From assembly GCF_012070565.1 (NCBI RefSeq), contig NZ_JAAQRO010000009.1, positions 1 through 64,000 of the forward strand: 64,000 nt of DNA, read 5' to 3'. Below the pieces are notes generated by a model that was not told where the DNA came from, searched no databases, and worked only from the letters and a program-made list of their open reading frames with translations. This DNA is from Anaerosporobacter faecicola (GTDB taxonomy: Bacteria; Bacillota; Clostridia; Lachnospirales; Lachnospiraceae). Both the position numbers and the translations under genes were made by a program. Position 1 is the stretch's first letter. Each line of letters opens with the position of its first letter. Of the stretch, positions 24,067 to 34,353 are shown piece by piece.

Positions 24067-26748
24067 ATGAGTGAAAAAATAGTCTTGATAGACGGAAACA
24101 GCATTATTAATCGTGCATTTTATGGTGTACCAGATTTGACGAATTCAGAAGGTATTCATACCAATGCTATATATGGGTTTATCAATATCATGTTGAAAAT
24201 CCTTGATGAGGAGCAACCACAATATCTTACCGTGGCTTTTGACGTAAAGCATCCAACGTTTCGCCATGTCAAATATCCAGAATATAAAGGTACCAGAAAA
24301 GGAATGCCAGACGAATTACGGCAACAAGTGCCTCTACTAAAAGAAGTATTGCATGCCATGGGAATTCGTACAGTGGAACATGCAGGTTATGAAGCGGATG
24401 ATATCTTAGGTACAATAGCAACAGACTGTAGTAAGAAGGGGATGAACGTTTCCTTAGTATCAGGGGATCGTGACTTATTGCAGCTTGCTTCTGATCAAGT
24501 AATGATTCGTATTCCAAAAACGAAACTAGGTGGTACGGAGATTGAGAATTATCATGTAGAAGAAGTAGTGGAAAAGTATCAGGTAACGCCTGCGCAGATT
24601 ATTGATCTCAAAGGGTTGATGGGAGATGCTTCGGATAATATTCCAGGTGTACCAGGTATAGGAGAAAAAACTGCAACAAAAATCCTTCTTGCATTCTCGA
24701 CAATTGAAAATGCTTTTGCACATATAGAAGAAGTGATGCCAAACAAAGCAAGAGAAAATTTGAGAGAACATTATGATATGGCGGTTCTTAGCAAAGATTT
24801 GGCTACAATTAAAGTTGATTGTGATCTTGATTATGAATTAAGTGAAGCGAAGATGCCAGCAATGTTTACACCAGAAGCATTTGAATTGTTTAAGAGATTT
24901 GAATTCAAGAGTTTACTAGGAAAGTTTGAGAAAGATGTTAGTAGAAATGACACAATAGAAGAAAAATTCATAACAATAGAAACAAAAGAGAAAGCGGAGA
25001 AATTATTTTCGGAAATTCTTAATTTGGAAAAGGGGAAAGAACGAAAAGACATCGGATTAGAGTCTCAGGAGGCGGATCATGTAGGACTTATGTTGGCTGT
25101 CAAGGAACATCAGGTGGTTGGAGTTTCTCTTACTTACACAGAACAACAGAGTTATTATCTTGCAGTAAATGATTCAATCACGGCGGAATATATCCTTGGA
25201 CAGATTAATAAAATGATAGAAAATCAGCTTTTAATCAGTGTTATATCATTGAAAGAAGCTTTACCTTATATACAAGCGAATGAAGATAGTCTTATCTATG
25301 ATATGGGCTTAGCTTCTTATGTAATGAATCCGCTAAAAGATACGTATGATTATGATGATATCGCAAGAGATTATCTTGGAATTACAGTGCCTTCAAAAGA
25401 AGAATTGTTTGGCAAAGGAAAAGACAAGGTAGAAGAAGTAGGCGAGGTATATCGAAATTATATTTGTTATCATAGTTATATAGCGTATCTGGCACTGGGA
25501 AAATTAAGTGCTGCCCTTGAAGAAACAAATTCTTTCGATTTGTTTGTTACCATTGAAATGCCATTAATCTATACGTTGTATGATATGGAAGTACGTGGAA
25601 TTCATGTTAACAAAGATGCTCTTAAAGAATACGGAAATCAGTTGGAAGTACGAATTAAAGAATTAGAGAAGAGCATCTATGATCATGCAGGAGAAGAATT
25701 CAATATTAATTCACCAAAACAATTGGGCGTTATCTTATTTGAAAAACTGCATATGCCATTTGCTAAGAAAACGAAGACAGGGTACTCAACTTCTGCGGAT
25801 GTACTAGAAAAATTACGTTGTGAAGATCCTGTGATTGATGAAATATTAGAGTACCGTCAATTAACAAAATTGAAATCTACGTATGCAGATGGGTTGGCAA
25901 CATATATTGAAGAGGACCAAAGAATTCATGGGAAATTCAATCAAACCATAACAGCAACGGGAAGAATTAGCAGTACAGAACCAAATCTGCAGAATATACC
26001 AATTCGTATGGAACTCGGACGACAGATTCGTAAGGTATTTATTCCAGAGGAAGGCTATGTATTCCTTGATGCGGATTATTCACAGATTGAACTGCGTGTA
26101 TTGGCGCATATGTCAAATGATGAAAGATTGATCGATGCATATAGACAGGAACAGGATATTCACAAGATCACGGCTTCACAAGTATTCCATACGCCATTGG
26201 ATGAAGTGACAAGTGCACAACGTAGAGATGCGAAAGCTGTTAATTTTGGTATTGTATATGGAATTAGTTCCTTTGGATTAGGACAGGATCTTAACATAAC
26301 CAAAAAAGAAGCGGATCAATATATTAAGAAATATTTCGCTACGTATCCAAAAGTAAAGGATTTCTTAGACCGTCAAGTAGAGGAAGGGAAGCAGAATGGA
26401 TATGTAACTTCCTTATACAACCGTAGACGTCCAATACCAGAATTGCAATCAAGTAATTTCATGCAACGTTCATTTGGAGAACGAGTTGCTATGAATTCAC
26501 CAATTCAGGGAACAGCAGCGGATATCATTAAGATTGCTATGATACGAACAAATCAGAAATTAAAGAACTTGAAGTTACGATCAAGATTATTATTGCAGAT
26601 TCACGATGAATTATTGATTGAAACACATAAGGATGAAATTGAGCAAGTAGCAAAGATATTACAAGATGAAATGCAAGGTGCAGCAAATCTTTCTGTTCCA
26701 TTAGAAGTGGAAGTGAAACAAGGAAGTAACTGGTACGAAGCAAAGTAA
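24067..26748 (+). CDS. polA: DNA polymerase I
   Basis: PolA fills gaps and removes RNA primers. The 893-residue protein has an N-terminal 5'-3' exonuclease domain (DGNSIINRAFYG at the start, YEADDILGT near 113, DASDNIPGVPGIGEKTA near 190) and a C-terminal polymerase domain with DADYSQIELRVLAH near 664, RRDAKAVNFGIVYG near 720, and LQIHDELLIE near 843. The middle 3'-5' exonuclease domain lacks the DxE proofreading motif (ESQEADHVGLMLAVK at the expected place), so proofreading is probably lost, as in Bacillus Pol I. AAGGAAAGG precedes the ATG. coaE starts 11 bases after the stop, as in many Firmicutes. Confidence 0.97.
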   Translation: MSEKIVLIDGNSIINRAFYGVPDLTNSEGIHTNAIYGFINIMLKILDEEQPQYLTVAFDVKHPTFRHVKYPEYKGTRKGMPDELRQQVPLLKEVLHAMGIRTVEHAGYEADDILGTIATDCSKKGMNVSLVSGDRDLLQLASDQVMIRIPKTKLGGTEIENYHVEEVVEKYQVTPAQIIDLKGLMGDASDNIPGVPGIGEKTATKILLAFSTIENAFAHIEEVMPNKARENLREHYDMAVLSKDLATIKVDCDLDYELSEAKMPAMFTPEAFELFKRFEFKSLLGKFEKDVSRNDTIEEKFITIETKEKAEKLFSEILNLEKGKERKDIGLESQEADHVGLMLAVKEHQVVGVSLTYTEQQSYYLAVNDSITAEYILGQINKMIENQLLISVISLKEALPYIQANEDSLIYDMGLASYVMNPLKDTYDYDDIARDYLGITVPSKEELFGKGKDKVEEVGEVYRNYICYHSYIAYLALGKLSAALEETNSFDLFVTIEMPLIYTLYDMEVRGIHVNKDALKEYGNQLEVRIKELEKSIYDHAGEEFNINSPKQLGVILFEKLHMPFAKKTKTGYSTSADVLEKLRCEDPVIDEILEYRQLTKLKSTYADGLATYIEEDQRIHGKFNQTITATGRISSTEPNLQNIPIRMELGRQIRKVFIPEEGYVFLDADYSQIELRVLAHMSNDERLIDAYRQEQDIHKITASQVFHTPLDEVTSAQRRDAKAVNFGIVYGISSFGLGQDLNITKKEADQYIKKYFATYPKVKDFLDRQVEEGKQNGYVTSLYNRRRPIPELQSSNFMQRSFGERVAMNSPIQGTAADIIKIAMIRTNQKLKNLKLRSRLLLQIHDELLIETHKDEIEQVAKILQDEMQGAANLSVPLEVEVKQGSNWYEAK

Positions 26749-26759
26749 GAGGTTAAGAG

Positions 26760-27383
26760 ATGAAGATTATTGGATTAATGGGAGGTGTCGGCAGCGGGAA
26801 ATCCACCGTTGCTGATATCTTAAAAGAGGAATACCATGCGCATTTGATCATAACCGATGATATAGCAAGAGATTTATGTAATAAAGGACAGGAAAGTTAT
26901 AATCGAATTGTTGCTTATTTTGGGAGAGAAATCTTAAAAGAAGATGGAGAGATTGATCGTAATAAATTAAGTGGAATCGTATTCAATAATGAAGAAAAGC
27001 TAAAGAAACTCAATTCATTTACGCATCCTCTTGTTAAAGAGTATGTGATCAGGGAAATTACGATGCTAAAAGATAGGAATGCAAGGGCTGTAACAGAGGA
27101 AAAAGAAGAACCAGTTCCTTATCTTGTGATTGAAACGGCATTGCTAATCGATGCTGGCTATCGTGAACTGTGTGATGAAGTTTGGTATGTGGCAGTGGAT
27201 GAAAACATTCGAAAAGAACGACTTATAAAGAGCCGTGGATATACGGAAGAAAAGATTATGGCAATTCTAAAAAATCAGATGAGTGATACGGATTTTAGTG
27301 ACAATTGCGACATTATATTATATAATAATGGTAACTTATCTATTTTAAGGGAGCAGATACAGTTTTTACTAGTTTCGAATTAA
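26760..27383 (+). CDS. coaE: Dephospho-CoA kinase
   Basis: CoaE phosphorylates dephospho-CoA in the last step of coenzyme A synthesis. The 207-residue protein has the P-loop GLMGGVGSGKSTV at residue 5, TDDIARDLC near 33, and the segment VIETALLIDAGY near 123, all family features. The start lies 11 bases after polA with AAGAGG in between, so the two genes form one operon. The promoter of the next gene overlaps its 3' end. Confidence 0.96.
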   Translation: MKIIGLMGGVGSGKSTVADILKEEYHAHLIITDDIARDLCNKGQESYNRIVAYFGREILKEDGEIDRNKLSGIVFNNEEKLKKLNSFTHPLVKEYVIREITMLKDRNARAVTEEKEEPVPYLVIETALLIDAGYRELCDEVWYVAVDENIRKERLIKSRGYTEEKIMAILKNQMSDTDFSDNCDIILYNNGNLSILREQIQFLLVSN

Positions 27384-27392
27384 GAATTATGC

Positions 27393-27398
27393 TATAAT
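27393..27398 (+). promoter_or_regulatory. -10 box before the FtsA-like gene
   Basis: TATAAT lies just after the coaE stop; the -35 region (TAGTTT at 27370-27375, 17-base spacing) is poor. A start near 27405 would leave no leader for the ATG at 27411, which supports the downstream start at 27489. Confidence 0.45.
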
Positions 27399-27488
27399 GA
27401 AATTAGATTAATGAAAATGACCAAGCAAATATTTGGAAAAAGGTTACTAAAAGATACTAAAATGCACGATCCTGGGGGCAACATTCAA

Positions 27489-29621
27489 ATGGAACAAACA
27501 AGATATCCAAAACATATGGTATTCGGATTAGATATCGGAACAAGAAGTATTGTGGGTACAGTGGGTTATCGAGAAAATGAACATAATTTTACTGTAGCGG
27601 CTATCTGTGTAAAGGAACATGAAACGAGGGCAATGTTAGATGGGCAGATTCATGACATTGGAAAAGTAGCAGAATCCATTTCTTATATTAAAAGAGAATT
27701 GGAGAAGGAATTAAATGTTACACTTACCGATGTATGTATTGCAGCTGCAGGTCGTGTTCTAAAAACAGTAACAGTGAATGCAGAATATGAATTTCAAACA
27801 GAAACTACTGTGACAGACGTACATATTCATTCATTGGATTTGTTGGCTGTTGAAAAAGCGTATGATCAGATTCGAGAAGAGATGCAACATGAGGATAATG
27901 ATATTGATTTTTATTGTGTTGCATATACTCCGGTACACTATTATCTGAATGATTATCCAATCATGAAATTAGATGACCATAAAGCAAGTAAGATTAGCGT
28001 AGAGTTACTTGCAACATTTTTACCAGAAGAGGTGATAGACGGGCTATATAGTGCAGTAGAGAAAGCGGGATTACAGGTTGCGAATATGACATTAGAGCCA
28101 ATTGCAGCGATTAATGTAGCAATTCCAGAAAAGTTTCGAATGCTGAATATCGCATTAGTTGATGTAGGAGCAGGAACGTCCGATATTTCAATTACAAGAG
28201 ATGGAAGTATCATTGCTTATGGAATGATACCATATGCGGGAGATGAACTAACAGAAACAATTATGCATCGGTATTTGGTAGAATTTGCAGTTGCAGAGAA
28301 GATCAAGCTCGCTTGTTTGAAGAAAAAGAGTATTTCATATAAGGATATTATGGGGATTTCTCATAAAATATCAACAGATGAAGTTAAGGCTGTGGTAAAA
28401 GATACAGTTTCATTCATTACAAAGAATGTAGCGGATAAGATTATTGAATTAAATGGTGGAAAATCCGTTAGTGCTGTATTTGTAGTAGGTGGTGGAGGTA
28501 AGATTCCTGGTTTTGTTAATTCTTTAGCAGAGAATCTGGATTTACCAGATGATCGAGTAGCACTTCGAGGAGAAGAAGTGTTAGGAGAAGTACAATTCTT
28601 GCCAGCAAACATTAAAAAGGATCCGTTGCTTGTGACACCAATTGGTATATGTCTCAATTATTATGAACATAAGAATAATTTCATTTTTGTTCATGTGAAT
28701 GGAGAACGGATCAAATTATATGATAATAATAAATTATCAATTGTTGATGCAGCAATTCAATATGGCTTGCCAAATGAAAAATTGTTCCCACGCCGAGGTA
28801 GAGAGATCCGTTATACAGTCAATGGACAGGCAAGAATGGTTCGAGGAGCATTAGGAGAGGCAGCAGTTGTTAAATTAAATGGAAAAGAAGTTGGAATCAA
28901 TGCTCCAATTGCTCAGAATGATCGAATAGAAATCACGGAATCTACCATTGGAGAGGCAGCAGAGTTATACATTAATCAAATTGCAGAGTATAAGAGTACG
29001 ATTGAATTCTTATTTAATAACAAGAAGATTGTATGTCCGAAGTTTGTAATGGTTAATCATGAGTTGGAATCTGAATTTTATTCCATACAAGATGAAGATG
29101 CGATTGAAATATTAAATTATTATACACTAGATCAGGTTTTAGCATTTATGGATTTACCATACCAAGATGAAATCAAAGTGAATAATGTTTATGCAAGTAT
29201 TGATGATAAAGTATATGAGAATTTTTCAATTACGTATGATACAAATGATGATGGAAGCCTTCGTAATCTTGATGTGAATAAGATTGCATCTTCGCAAGAA
29301 GGTATAACTGCTCTTTCTAAGAGCGATGAGAACACCGAGCAGACATTTTCCTCAATGAAATCAGAAACTGGGAAAGAAATTATGAACAGTTTAAATGAAA
29401 TCAAGACGACCAATGAAGAGATTCATGTATTGGTGAATGGGCAACGAATCACATTGAAAGGAAAAGAAAGATATATCTTTGTTGATATCTTAGATTTTTA
29501 TGAATTCGATATGACCGTTGCGAAAGGGACGACATTAATACTGAAAGTAAATAATCAATCGGCAGATTTTTCAAGTGCCATTGAGAATGAGGATGTAATT
29601 GATTTGTATTGGGAGGAATAA
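27489..29621 (+). CDS. FtsA-like actin-fold ATPase with a long C-terminal extension
   Basis: From the ATG at 27489 the protein has 710 residues. The first 350 or so form an actin-like ATPase of the FtsA type: GLDIGTRSIVGTVGY near residue 12, an SHS2-like insert, VDVGAGTSDISITRDG near 223, and VFVVGGGGKIPGF near 328. FtsA tethers FtsZ to the membrane in cell division. This protein is far longer than FtsA (about 420), with an extra C-terminal region of unknown fold and no obvious amphipathic tether. GGGGG lies 10 bases before 27489; the earlier ATGs at 27411 and 27417 have no ribosome site. It runs directly into a diguanylate cyclase gene. Confidence 0.85.
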   Translation: MEQTRYPKHMVFGLDIGTRSIVGTVGYRENEHNFTVAAICVKEHETRAMLDGQIHDIGKVAESISYIKRELEKELNVTLTDVCIAAAGRVLKTVTVNAEYEFQTETTVTDVHIHSLDLLAVEKAYDQIREEMQHEDNDIDFYCVAYTPVHYYLNDYPIMKLDDHKASKISVELLATFLPEEVIDGLYSAVEKAGLQVANMTLEPIAAINVAIPEKFRMLNIALVDVGAGTSDISITRDGSIIAYGMIPYAGDELTETIMHRYLVEFAVAEKIKLACLKKKSISYKDIMGISHKISTDEVKAVVKDTVSFITKNVADKIIELNGGKSVSAVFVVGGGGKIPGFVNSLAENLDLPDDRVALRGEEVLGEVQFLPANIKKDPLLVTPIGICLNYYEHKNNFIFVHVNGERIKLYDNNKLSIVDAAIQYGLPNEKLFPRRGREIRYTVNGQARMVRGALGEAAVVKLNGKEVGINAPIAQNDRIEITESTIGEAAELYINQIAEYKSTIEFLFNNKKIVCPKFVMVNHELESEFYSIQDEDAIEILNYYTLDQVLAFMDLPYQDEIKVNNVYASIDDKVYENFSITYDTNDDGSLRNLDVNKIASSQEGITALSKSDENTEQTFSSMKSETGKEIMNSLNEIKTTNEEIHVLVNGQRITLKGKERYIFVDILDFYEFDMTVAKGTTLILKVNNQSADFSSAIENEDVIDLYWEE

Positions 29622-29624
29622 GTC

Positions 29625-31322
29625 GTGGTATTAAACAAAAAAATCGTTACACAAAAGAAGTATTCACAATTACATAGGTATTTGGTTGCATTTTTTCTTG
29701 TTTATTTGATGGAACGATACGCGCAATCTAATTCGAAAGGATATATTTTGCCATTTGCCGTTATTCTACCGGTATTTTTGGCAGATTTTATACTTGCTGT
29801 TAAAGATTACTTTAATAATCGAAAGATTCTTTATGTCTTACGATTTATTCAGATTACAATTGCAACAGGATATGCGATAATAGCGGAATTCCCGTATAAC
29901 ATGGCAATAGCTATTCTTTGCCTCGTGTTGTTTTTTGCTGAATATATTATGGCATTTGATTATGAAGATGTCTATTATCGTACCATAGCTATTGCAACAG
30001 GTGCCATACCACCTGCTGTAATGCTAATCATTGATGCAATAGTAGCACAAAAAATCAAAGATCGTTTATTCCCACTTGCATGTGTATTCTTAATCCTTAT
30101 TATCTTTATAAGTTTTGTAGTCACGTTATATGCAAAAGCGGTAAACGAATATAATTTTCAAGTGTTTGCCAAATCTAGATTAATTGAAGATGTAAACCAG
30201 ACGAATGAGGATTTACGAATCAATCAGGAAAAGGTAAAAAAGTCCAATGAATTATTGGGAATGCAGAAAGTAAAACTTGAACAGGCGTATAAAGAAATCA
30301 ATAGTATCAATAATGAGATGATGATCCAGAATGAAATTGTCAAATATATCTCGTCCTCTTTGGACATTGAGAATCTTATGACTTTAATCACGGAATCTGT
30401 TCTAGAGGGAATGGGTTTGGATACTTGTATTCTAGTTTTAAACCAGACCGAGGATCAAAATGTCAAATACAAAGCTCGTACGAAGTATGGAATGAACGAG
30501 GATAAAGAATTTGGTGAGTTGATTAAGAAAGGCCATTTCAATCGTTATCTTGCAGATTCCAAAGTATTTGTAGATAATGATGTGGAAGCACAGAAATATG
30601 CATTGCCTACCAAAAGTGATGCAGGATCCTTACTTATGGTACCGTTAATCAAGAATGAGAACCAAATTGGATTGATGATCGTTACTCATGCAAAAAAGGA
30701 TTATTTCACTTCAAATGTTGGATTTTTCGAAGGTATTGTAGCACAATTTTTAGTTGCTATTGATAATGCTAATTTATATGCAAAGATGGAACGTATGGCG
30801 ACACATGATGGTTTAACAGGAATCTATAATCGTGGACATTTGACAAAACGTTTCAATGAATTCTTGAATGCTTCAATCTTGAATAAAACATCATTGACCG
30901 TTGCCTTATTTGATATTGATAAGTTTAAAAAGGTAAATGATAGTTATGGACATCTGTTTGGTGATGTAGTGATTAAGACCATTGCTTCTTTGGCAAAAGA
31001 AGTAGCAGATGATAATAATGCAATTGTAGGCCGTTACGGCGGGGAAGAATTTGTTATTGTATTCCCTAATCGAGGACTTGATGATTCATTAAAGTTAGTA
31101 GAAGATTTACATAAACGTATAAGAGATACGGAATTAATACATAACGGAGAATCTATTCATATTAATACTAGTATTGGTATCACCTCTTATCCAGAAACTT
31201 GTAAGAATCCAAGTGAATTATTGAATCGTGCTGACTGGGCAATGTATTATTCAAAACAAAATGGTAGAGGAAGAGTTACGATTGATAGTGATTTCATTCG
31301 TGAATCGGTTCTTCTTAAATAA
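29625..31322 (+). CDS. Membrane diguanylate cyclase (GAF-GGDEF)
   Basis: The 565-residue protein probably makes cyclic di-GMP. It has about six N-terminal membrane segments (residues 15-185), a coiled coil near 190-235, a GAF-like sensor domain (about 240-385), and a GGDEF domain with RYGGEEFVIVFP near 473, an intact catalytic motif. The inhibitory RxxD site expected a few residues before it is not seen, so product feedback may be missing. GTG start with GGGAGGAA upstream, 4 bases after the FtsA-like gene, so the two are translated together. Confidence 0.92.
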   Translation: MVLNKKIVTQKKYSQLHRYLVAFFLVYLMERYAQSNSKGYILPFAVILPVFLADFILAVKDYFNNRKILYVLRFIQITIATGYAIIAEFPYNMAIAILCLVLFFAEYIMAFDYEDVYYRTIAIATGAIPPAVMLIIDAIVAQKIKDRLFPLACVFLILIIFISFVVTLYAKAVNEYNFQVFAKSRLIEDVNQTNEDLRINQEKVKKSNELLGMQKVKLEQAYKEINSINNEMMIQNEIVKYISSSLDIENLMTLITESVLEGMGLDTCILVLNQTEDQNVKYKARTKYGMNEDKEFGELIKKGHFNRYLADSKVFVDNDVEAQKYALPTKSDAGSLLMVPLIKNENQIGLMIVTHAKKDYFTSNVGFFEGIVAQFLVAIDNANLYAKMERMATHDGLTGIYNRGHLTKRFNEFLNASILNKTSLTVALFDIDKFKKVNDSYGHLFGDVVIKTIASLAKEVADDNNAIVGRYGGEEFVIVFPNRGLDDSLKLVEDLHKRIRDTELIHNGESIHINTSIGITSYPETCKNPSELLNRADWAMYYSKQNGRGRVTIDSDFIRESVLLK

Positions 31323-31374
31323 TGAATGGCAAGATGCAGAGTGGATTATTAGTCGCTGTAGTTTGCTTCAAAGG

Positions 31375-31420
31375 AAAGCAAGAAAGAGCTGTCGTAGGAA
31401 GGAGGCTTTTTCTTGCTTTT
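31375..31420 (+). terminator. Terminator after the diguanylate cyclase gene
   Basis: AAAGCAAGAAAGAGC (31375-31389) pairs with GGCTTTTTCTTGCTTTT (31404-31420), ending in T's. Confidence 0.72.
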
Positions 31421-31456
31421 GTCGAAATTTTAGTAGATTAATGTGATAAGGTGTGT

Positions 31457-31462
31457 TATAAT
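31457..31462 (+). promoter_or_regulatory. -10 box upstream of the YycJ-type gene
   Basis: TATAAT about 87 bases before the start codon. The -35 region is weak, so only the -10 is called. Confidence 0.4.
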
Positions 31463-31548
31463 GTCATAGATTTGTTAAGAAATTGTACAAGTAGTAGCAA
31501 TCCAGTAGTAACTTGATTGCTTAGAATAAAAAGAAAGATAGGTTAAGC

Positions 31549-32343
31549 ATGAATTTATGTAGTATTGCAAGCGGAAGTAGTGGAAATTGTATATATGTTG
31601 GAAACTCCAATACCAATATTCTGGTGGACGCCGGAATTAGTAAGAAGAGGATTGAGGAAGGATTATGTAGTGTTGATGTGAATCCGGAAAAGCTAGATGG
31701 AATCCTGATTACTCATGAACATTCGGATCATGTGTGTGGAATCGGTGTTATGGCTCGTAAATATCACATGCCAATCTATGGTACAGTAGAGACCATTGCA
31801 GCAATGTTGAAAACAAAAGGGGTAGGTCGTATTCCAGAAGACTGTTTTCGATATATTCAGCCTGACCAGTCTTTTATGATCAACGATATACAAGTGAATC
31901 CATTTTCTATTTCTCATGATGCCAGTAACCCCGTGTGCTACACGTTTCAGGCGGATGGGCATAAGGTTGGAGTTGCAACAGACCTTGGCAAATATGATGA
32001 ATATATTGTTTCGCAGCTAACAGATTCAGAGATTTTATTATTAGAAGCGAATCATGATGTGAACATGTTACAGGTTGGGGCATATCCATATTATCTAAAA
32101 CGTCGAATCCTAGGGGACAAAGGACATCTATCCAATGAAAATTCCGGCAGATTAATCCATACTTTGTTGCATGATAAGATGAAGTATGTATTTTTAGGTC
32201 ATCTAAGCAAAGAAAATAATTTTCCAGAACTTGCTTATGAAACAGTAAAATATGAAGTAGAAGCAGACGAGAATGAATTAGCAAGGTCCGTTCGTATCCA
32301 GGTTGCAAACAGAGATATTCCATCTGAGTTTGTGTCTGTATAG
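31549..32343 (+). CDS. Metallo-beta-lactamase fold hydrolase (YycJ/WalJ type)
   Basis: The 264-residue cytoplasmic protein has the metallo-hydrolase signature THEHSDHVCGIG near residue 57, plus later metal ligands in SHDASNPVCY, ATDLGKYDEY and LLLEANHD. The start NLCSIASGSSGNCIYV is characteristic of the YycJ group, which in Bacillus sits by the WalKR genes and has 5'-3' exonuclease activity linked to DNA repair. There are no walKR genes here. Downstream are the ACT-domain and DUF711 genes after a fold-back repeat, so a common transcript is possible but not certain. Confidence 0.92.
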   Translation: MNLCSIASGSSGNCIYVGNSNTNILVDAGISKKRIEEGLCSVDVNPEKLDGILITHEHSDHVCGIGVMARKYHMPIYGTVETIAAMLKTKGVGRIPEDCFRYIQPDQSFMINDIQVNPFSISHDASNPVCYTFQADGHKVGVATDLGKYDEYIVSQLTDSEILLLEANHDVNMLQVGAYPYYLKRRILGDKGHLSNENSGRLIHTLLHDKMKYVFLGHLSKENNFPELAYETVKYEVEADENELARSVRIQVANRDIPSEFVSV

Positions 32344-32359
32344 GTAGTGGTGACAATAT

Positions 32360-32450
32360 GCAATACGTAGTATCATAAGCGTCACAAGAAAATTTGGCGT
32401 TTATGATACTACGTATTGCTATGCGCTTTGTGCTCTCGCAATATAGAAAC
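32360..32450. repeat. Fold-back repeat family B, copy 1
   Basis: GCAATACGTAGTATCATAA-GCG (32360-32381) pairs with CG-TTTATGATACTACGTATTGC (32398-32419). A second, alternative pairing joins GTATTGC (32413-32419) to GCAATA further right. The right half recurs at 34397-34440. It fills the gap between the YycJ-type and ACT genes and could act as an RNA hairpin in that transcript. Confidence 0.65.
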
Positions 32451-32482
32451 ATATTAATATTATAAACTGGAGGAGATTCAAG

Positions 32483-32755
32483 ATGAAAAAGACAATTATT
32501 ACAGTGGTAGGAAAAGATAGCGTAGGAATTATCGCAAGAGTTTGTTCATATTTGGCAAATAATAAGATTAATATTTTAGATATTTCACAAACGATTGTCC
32601 AAGGCTATTTTAACATGATGATGATTGTTGATATGAATGAAGCGCCAAAAAAATTCGATGAAGTAGCAGGTGAAATGGAACAAATCGGCGAGGAGATCGG
32701 AGTAATCGTTAAGGTACAACATGAAGATATCTTTGATATGATGCACAGACTATAA
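32483..32755 (+). CDS. ACT-domain protein (UPF0237)
   Basis: The 90-residue protein is a single ACT domain: ITVVGKDSVGIIARVCSYLANNKINILDISQTIVQGYF at the start, the usual beta-alpha-beta ligand site that binds amino acids or similar small molecules. AGGAG lies about 9 bases before the ATG. It is 54 bases before the DUF711 gene. In many Gram-positive genomes these two families sit together, so the ACT protein is likely a sensor or partner for that enzyme; no ligand can be read from the sequence. Confidence 0.92.
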   Translation: MKKTIITVVGKDSVGIIARVCSYLANNKINILDISQTIVQGYFNMMMIVDMNEAPKKFDEVAGEMEQIGEEIGVIVKVQHEDIFDMMHRL

Positions 32756-32809
32756 GAATGACCAATAGGAACGAAGTGGGATTAGCACAGATAGAAAGGA
32801 TCAAATCGT

Positions 32810-34174
32810 ATGATAAACATTAATGAAGTAATAGAAACCAATAAAATGATCGAGCAGGAAAATCTGGATGTAAGAACCATCACTTTGGGTATCAGTCTGC
32901 TTGATTGTATTGATAGTGATCTAACGCAATTGAATAAGAAAATCTATGATAAGATCACAACAGTAGCCAAGGATCTTGTATCTACAGGAAAAGAAATTGA
33001 ACGTGAATATGGTATTCCGATTGTAAATAAAAGAATCTCCATTACACCAATTGCCTTAATTGGTGGAGCAGCATGTAAGAGTTCTGAAGATTTTGTATCC
33101 ATTGCAAAAACATTAGATGAAGCTGCAAAAAAAGTAGGAGTAAACTTCATTGGTGGTTATTCTGCTCTTGTGTCAAAAGGTATGACAAAGAGCGATGAAA
33201 TGTTGATTCGTTCCATACCACAAGCATTGGCTCAGACAGAGAGAATCTGTAGTTCCATTAATGTTGGTTCAACAAAAACGGGAATCAACATGGATGCAGT
33301 AAAATTAATGGGCGAAATTATTGTCGAAACAGCAGAATATACAAAAGAACAAGATTCTTTAGGTTGTGCAAAACTAGTAGTATTTTGTAATGCACCAGAT
33401 GATAATCCATTTATGGCAGGAGCATTCCATGGTGTTACAGAGTCAGATGCCATTATTAATGTTGGTGTTAGTGGACCAGGAGTTGTTAAGAAAGCGTTGG
33501 AGAGTGTACGTGGTGCTGATTTTGGTACACTTTGCGAAACAATTAAGAAGACGGCATTCAAGATTACTAGAGTTGGTCAATTAGTAGCATTAGAAGCTTC
33601 TAAGAGATTACAGATTCCATTTGGGATCGTTGACTTATCATTAGCGCCAACGCCAGCAGTTGGAGACAGTGTTGCAGAAATCTTTGAAGAGATCGGTTTA
33701 GAATATGCAGGAGCACCTGGTACAACAGCTGCACTTGCTTTGTTAAATGACCAAGTAAAGAAAGGTGGCGTTATGGCATCTTCCTATGTTGGTGGATTAA
33801 GTGGGGCTTTCATTCCAGTAAGTGAAGACCAAGGAATGATTAATGCAGTGGAAGCAGGAATGCTTACACTTGAAAAACTAGAAGCAATGACTTGCGTATG
33901 TTCCGTTGGCTTGGATATGATTGCAATACCTGGAGATACGAAAGCAACAACAATCTCAGGTATTATTGCAGATGAGATGGCAATTGGTATGGTAAATCAG
34001 AAAACAACAGCAGTTCGTTTGATACCTGTAATTGGTAAGAAAGTAGGGGACAATGCAGAATTTGGTGGTCTTCTTGGACATGCCCCAATTATGCCAGTCA
34101 ATCAGGCAAACTGTGATCGCTTTGTAAATCGTGGTGGTAGAATCCCAGCTCCAATCCATAGTTTTAAAAATTAA
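32810..34174 (+). CDS. DUF711 / UPF0210 (PFL-like) protein
   Basis: The 454-residue cytoplasmic protein has features of the UPF0210 family: [13 protein letters not shown] near residue 20, [15 protein letters not shown] near 150, [25 protein letters not shown] near 205, and [13 protein letters not shown] at the end. The fold is related to the pyruvate formate-lyase barrel, but no glycyl-radical motif is present, and the biochemical role is not established to my knowledge. It follows the ACT gene and ends at a terminator. Confidence 0.92.
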   Translation: MININEVIETNKMIEQENLDVRTITLGISLLDCIDSDLTQLNKKIYDKITTVAKDLVSTGKEIEREYGIPIVNKRISITPIALIGGAACKSSEDFVSIAKTLDEAAKKVGVNFIGGYSALVSKGMTKSDEMLIRSIPQALAQTERICSSINVGSTKTGINMDAVKLMGEIIVETAEYTKEQDSLGCAKLVVFCNAPDDNPFMAGAFHGVTESDAIINVGVSGPGVVKKALESVRGADFGTLCETIKKTAFKITRVGQLVALEASKRLQIPFGIVDLSLAPTPAVGDSVAEIFEEIGLEYAGAPGTTAALALLNDQVKKGGVMASSYVGGLSGAFIPVSEDQGMINAVEAGMLTLEKLEAMTCVCSVGLDMIAIPGDTKATTISGIIADEMAIGMVNQKTTAVRLIPVIGKKVGDNAEFGGLLGHAPIMPVNQANCDRFVNRGGRIPAPIHSFKN

Positions 34175-34251
34175 TTGTATATTTACACACTATATATGTT
34201 TGTGAGTTTTATTTCATAGCATTAACTTGAATTTCAAACAGTTTACTATAT

Positions 34252-34308
34252 AAAAAGGACGATTATCTACTCTTTTTTGAGAAGAAGAGAGCGATAATCG
34301 TTCTTTTT
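34252..34308 (+). terminator. Terminator after the DUF711 gene
   Basis: AAAAAGGACGATTATC pairs with GATAATCGTTCTTTTT around a 25-base loop; one mismatch. A T run closes it. Confidence 0.82.
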
Positions 34309-34353
34309 CCTATCTTTAAAACAGTCTCTTCGAATGTTCTTGAATTTTCAATT

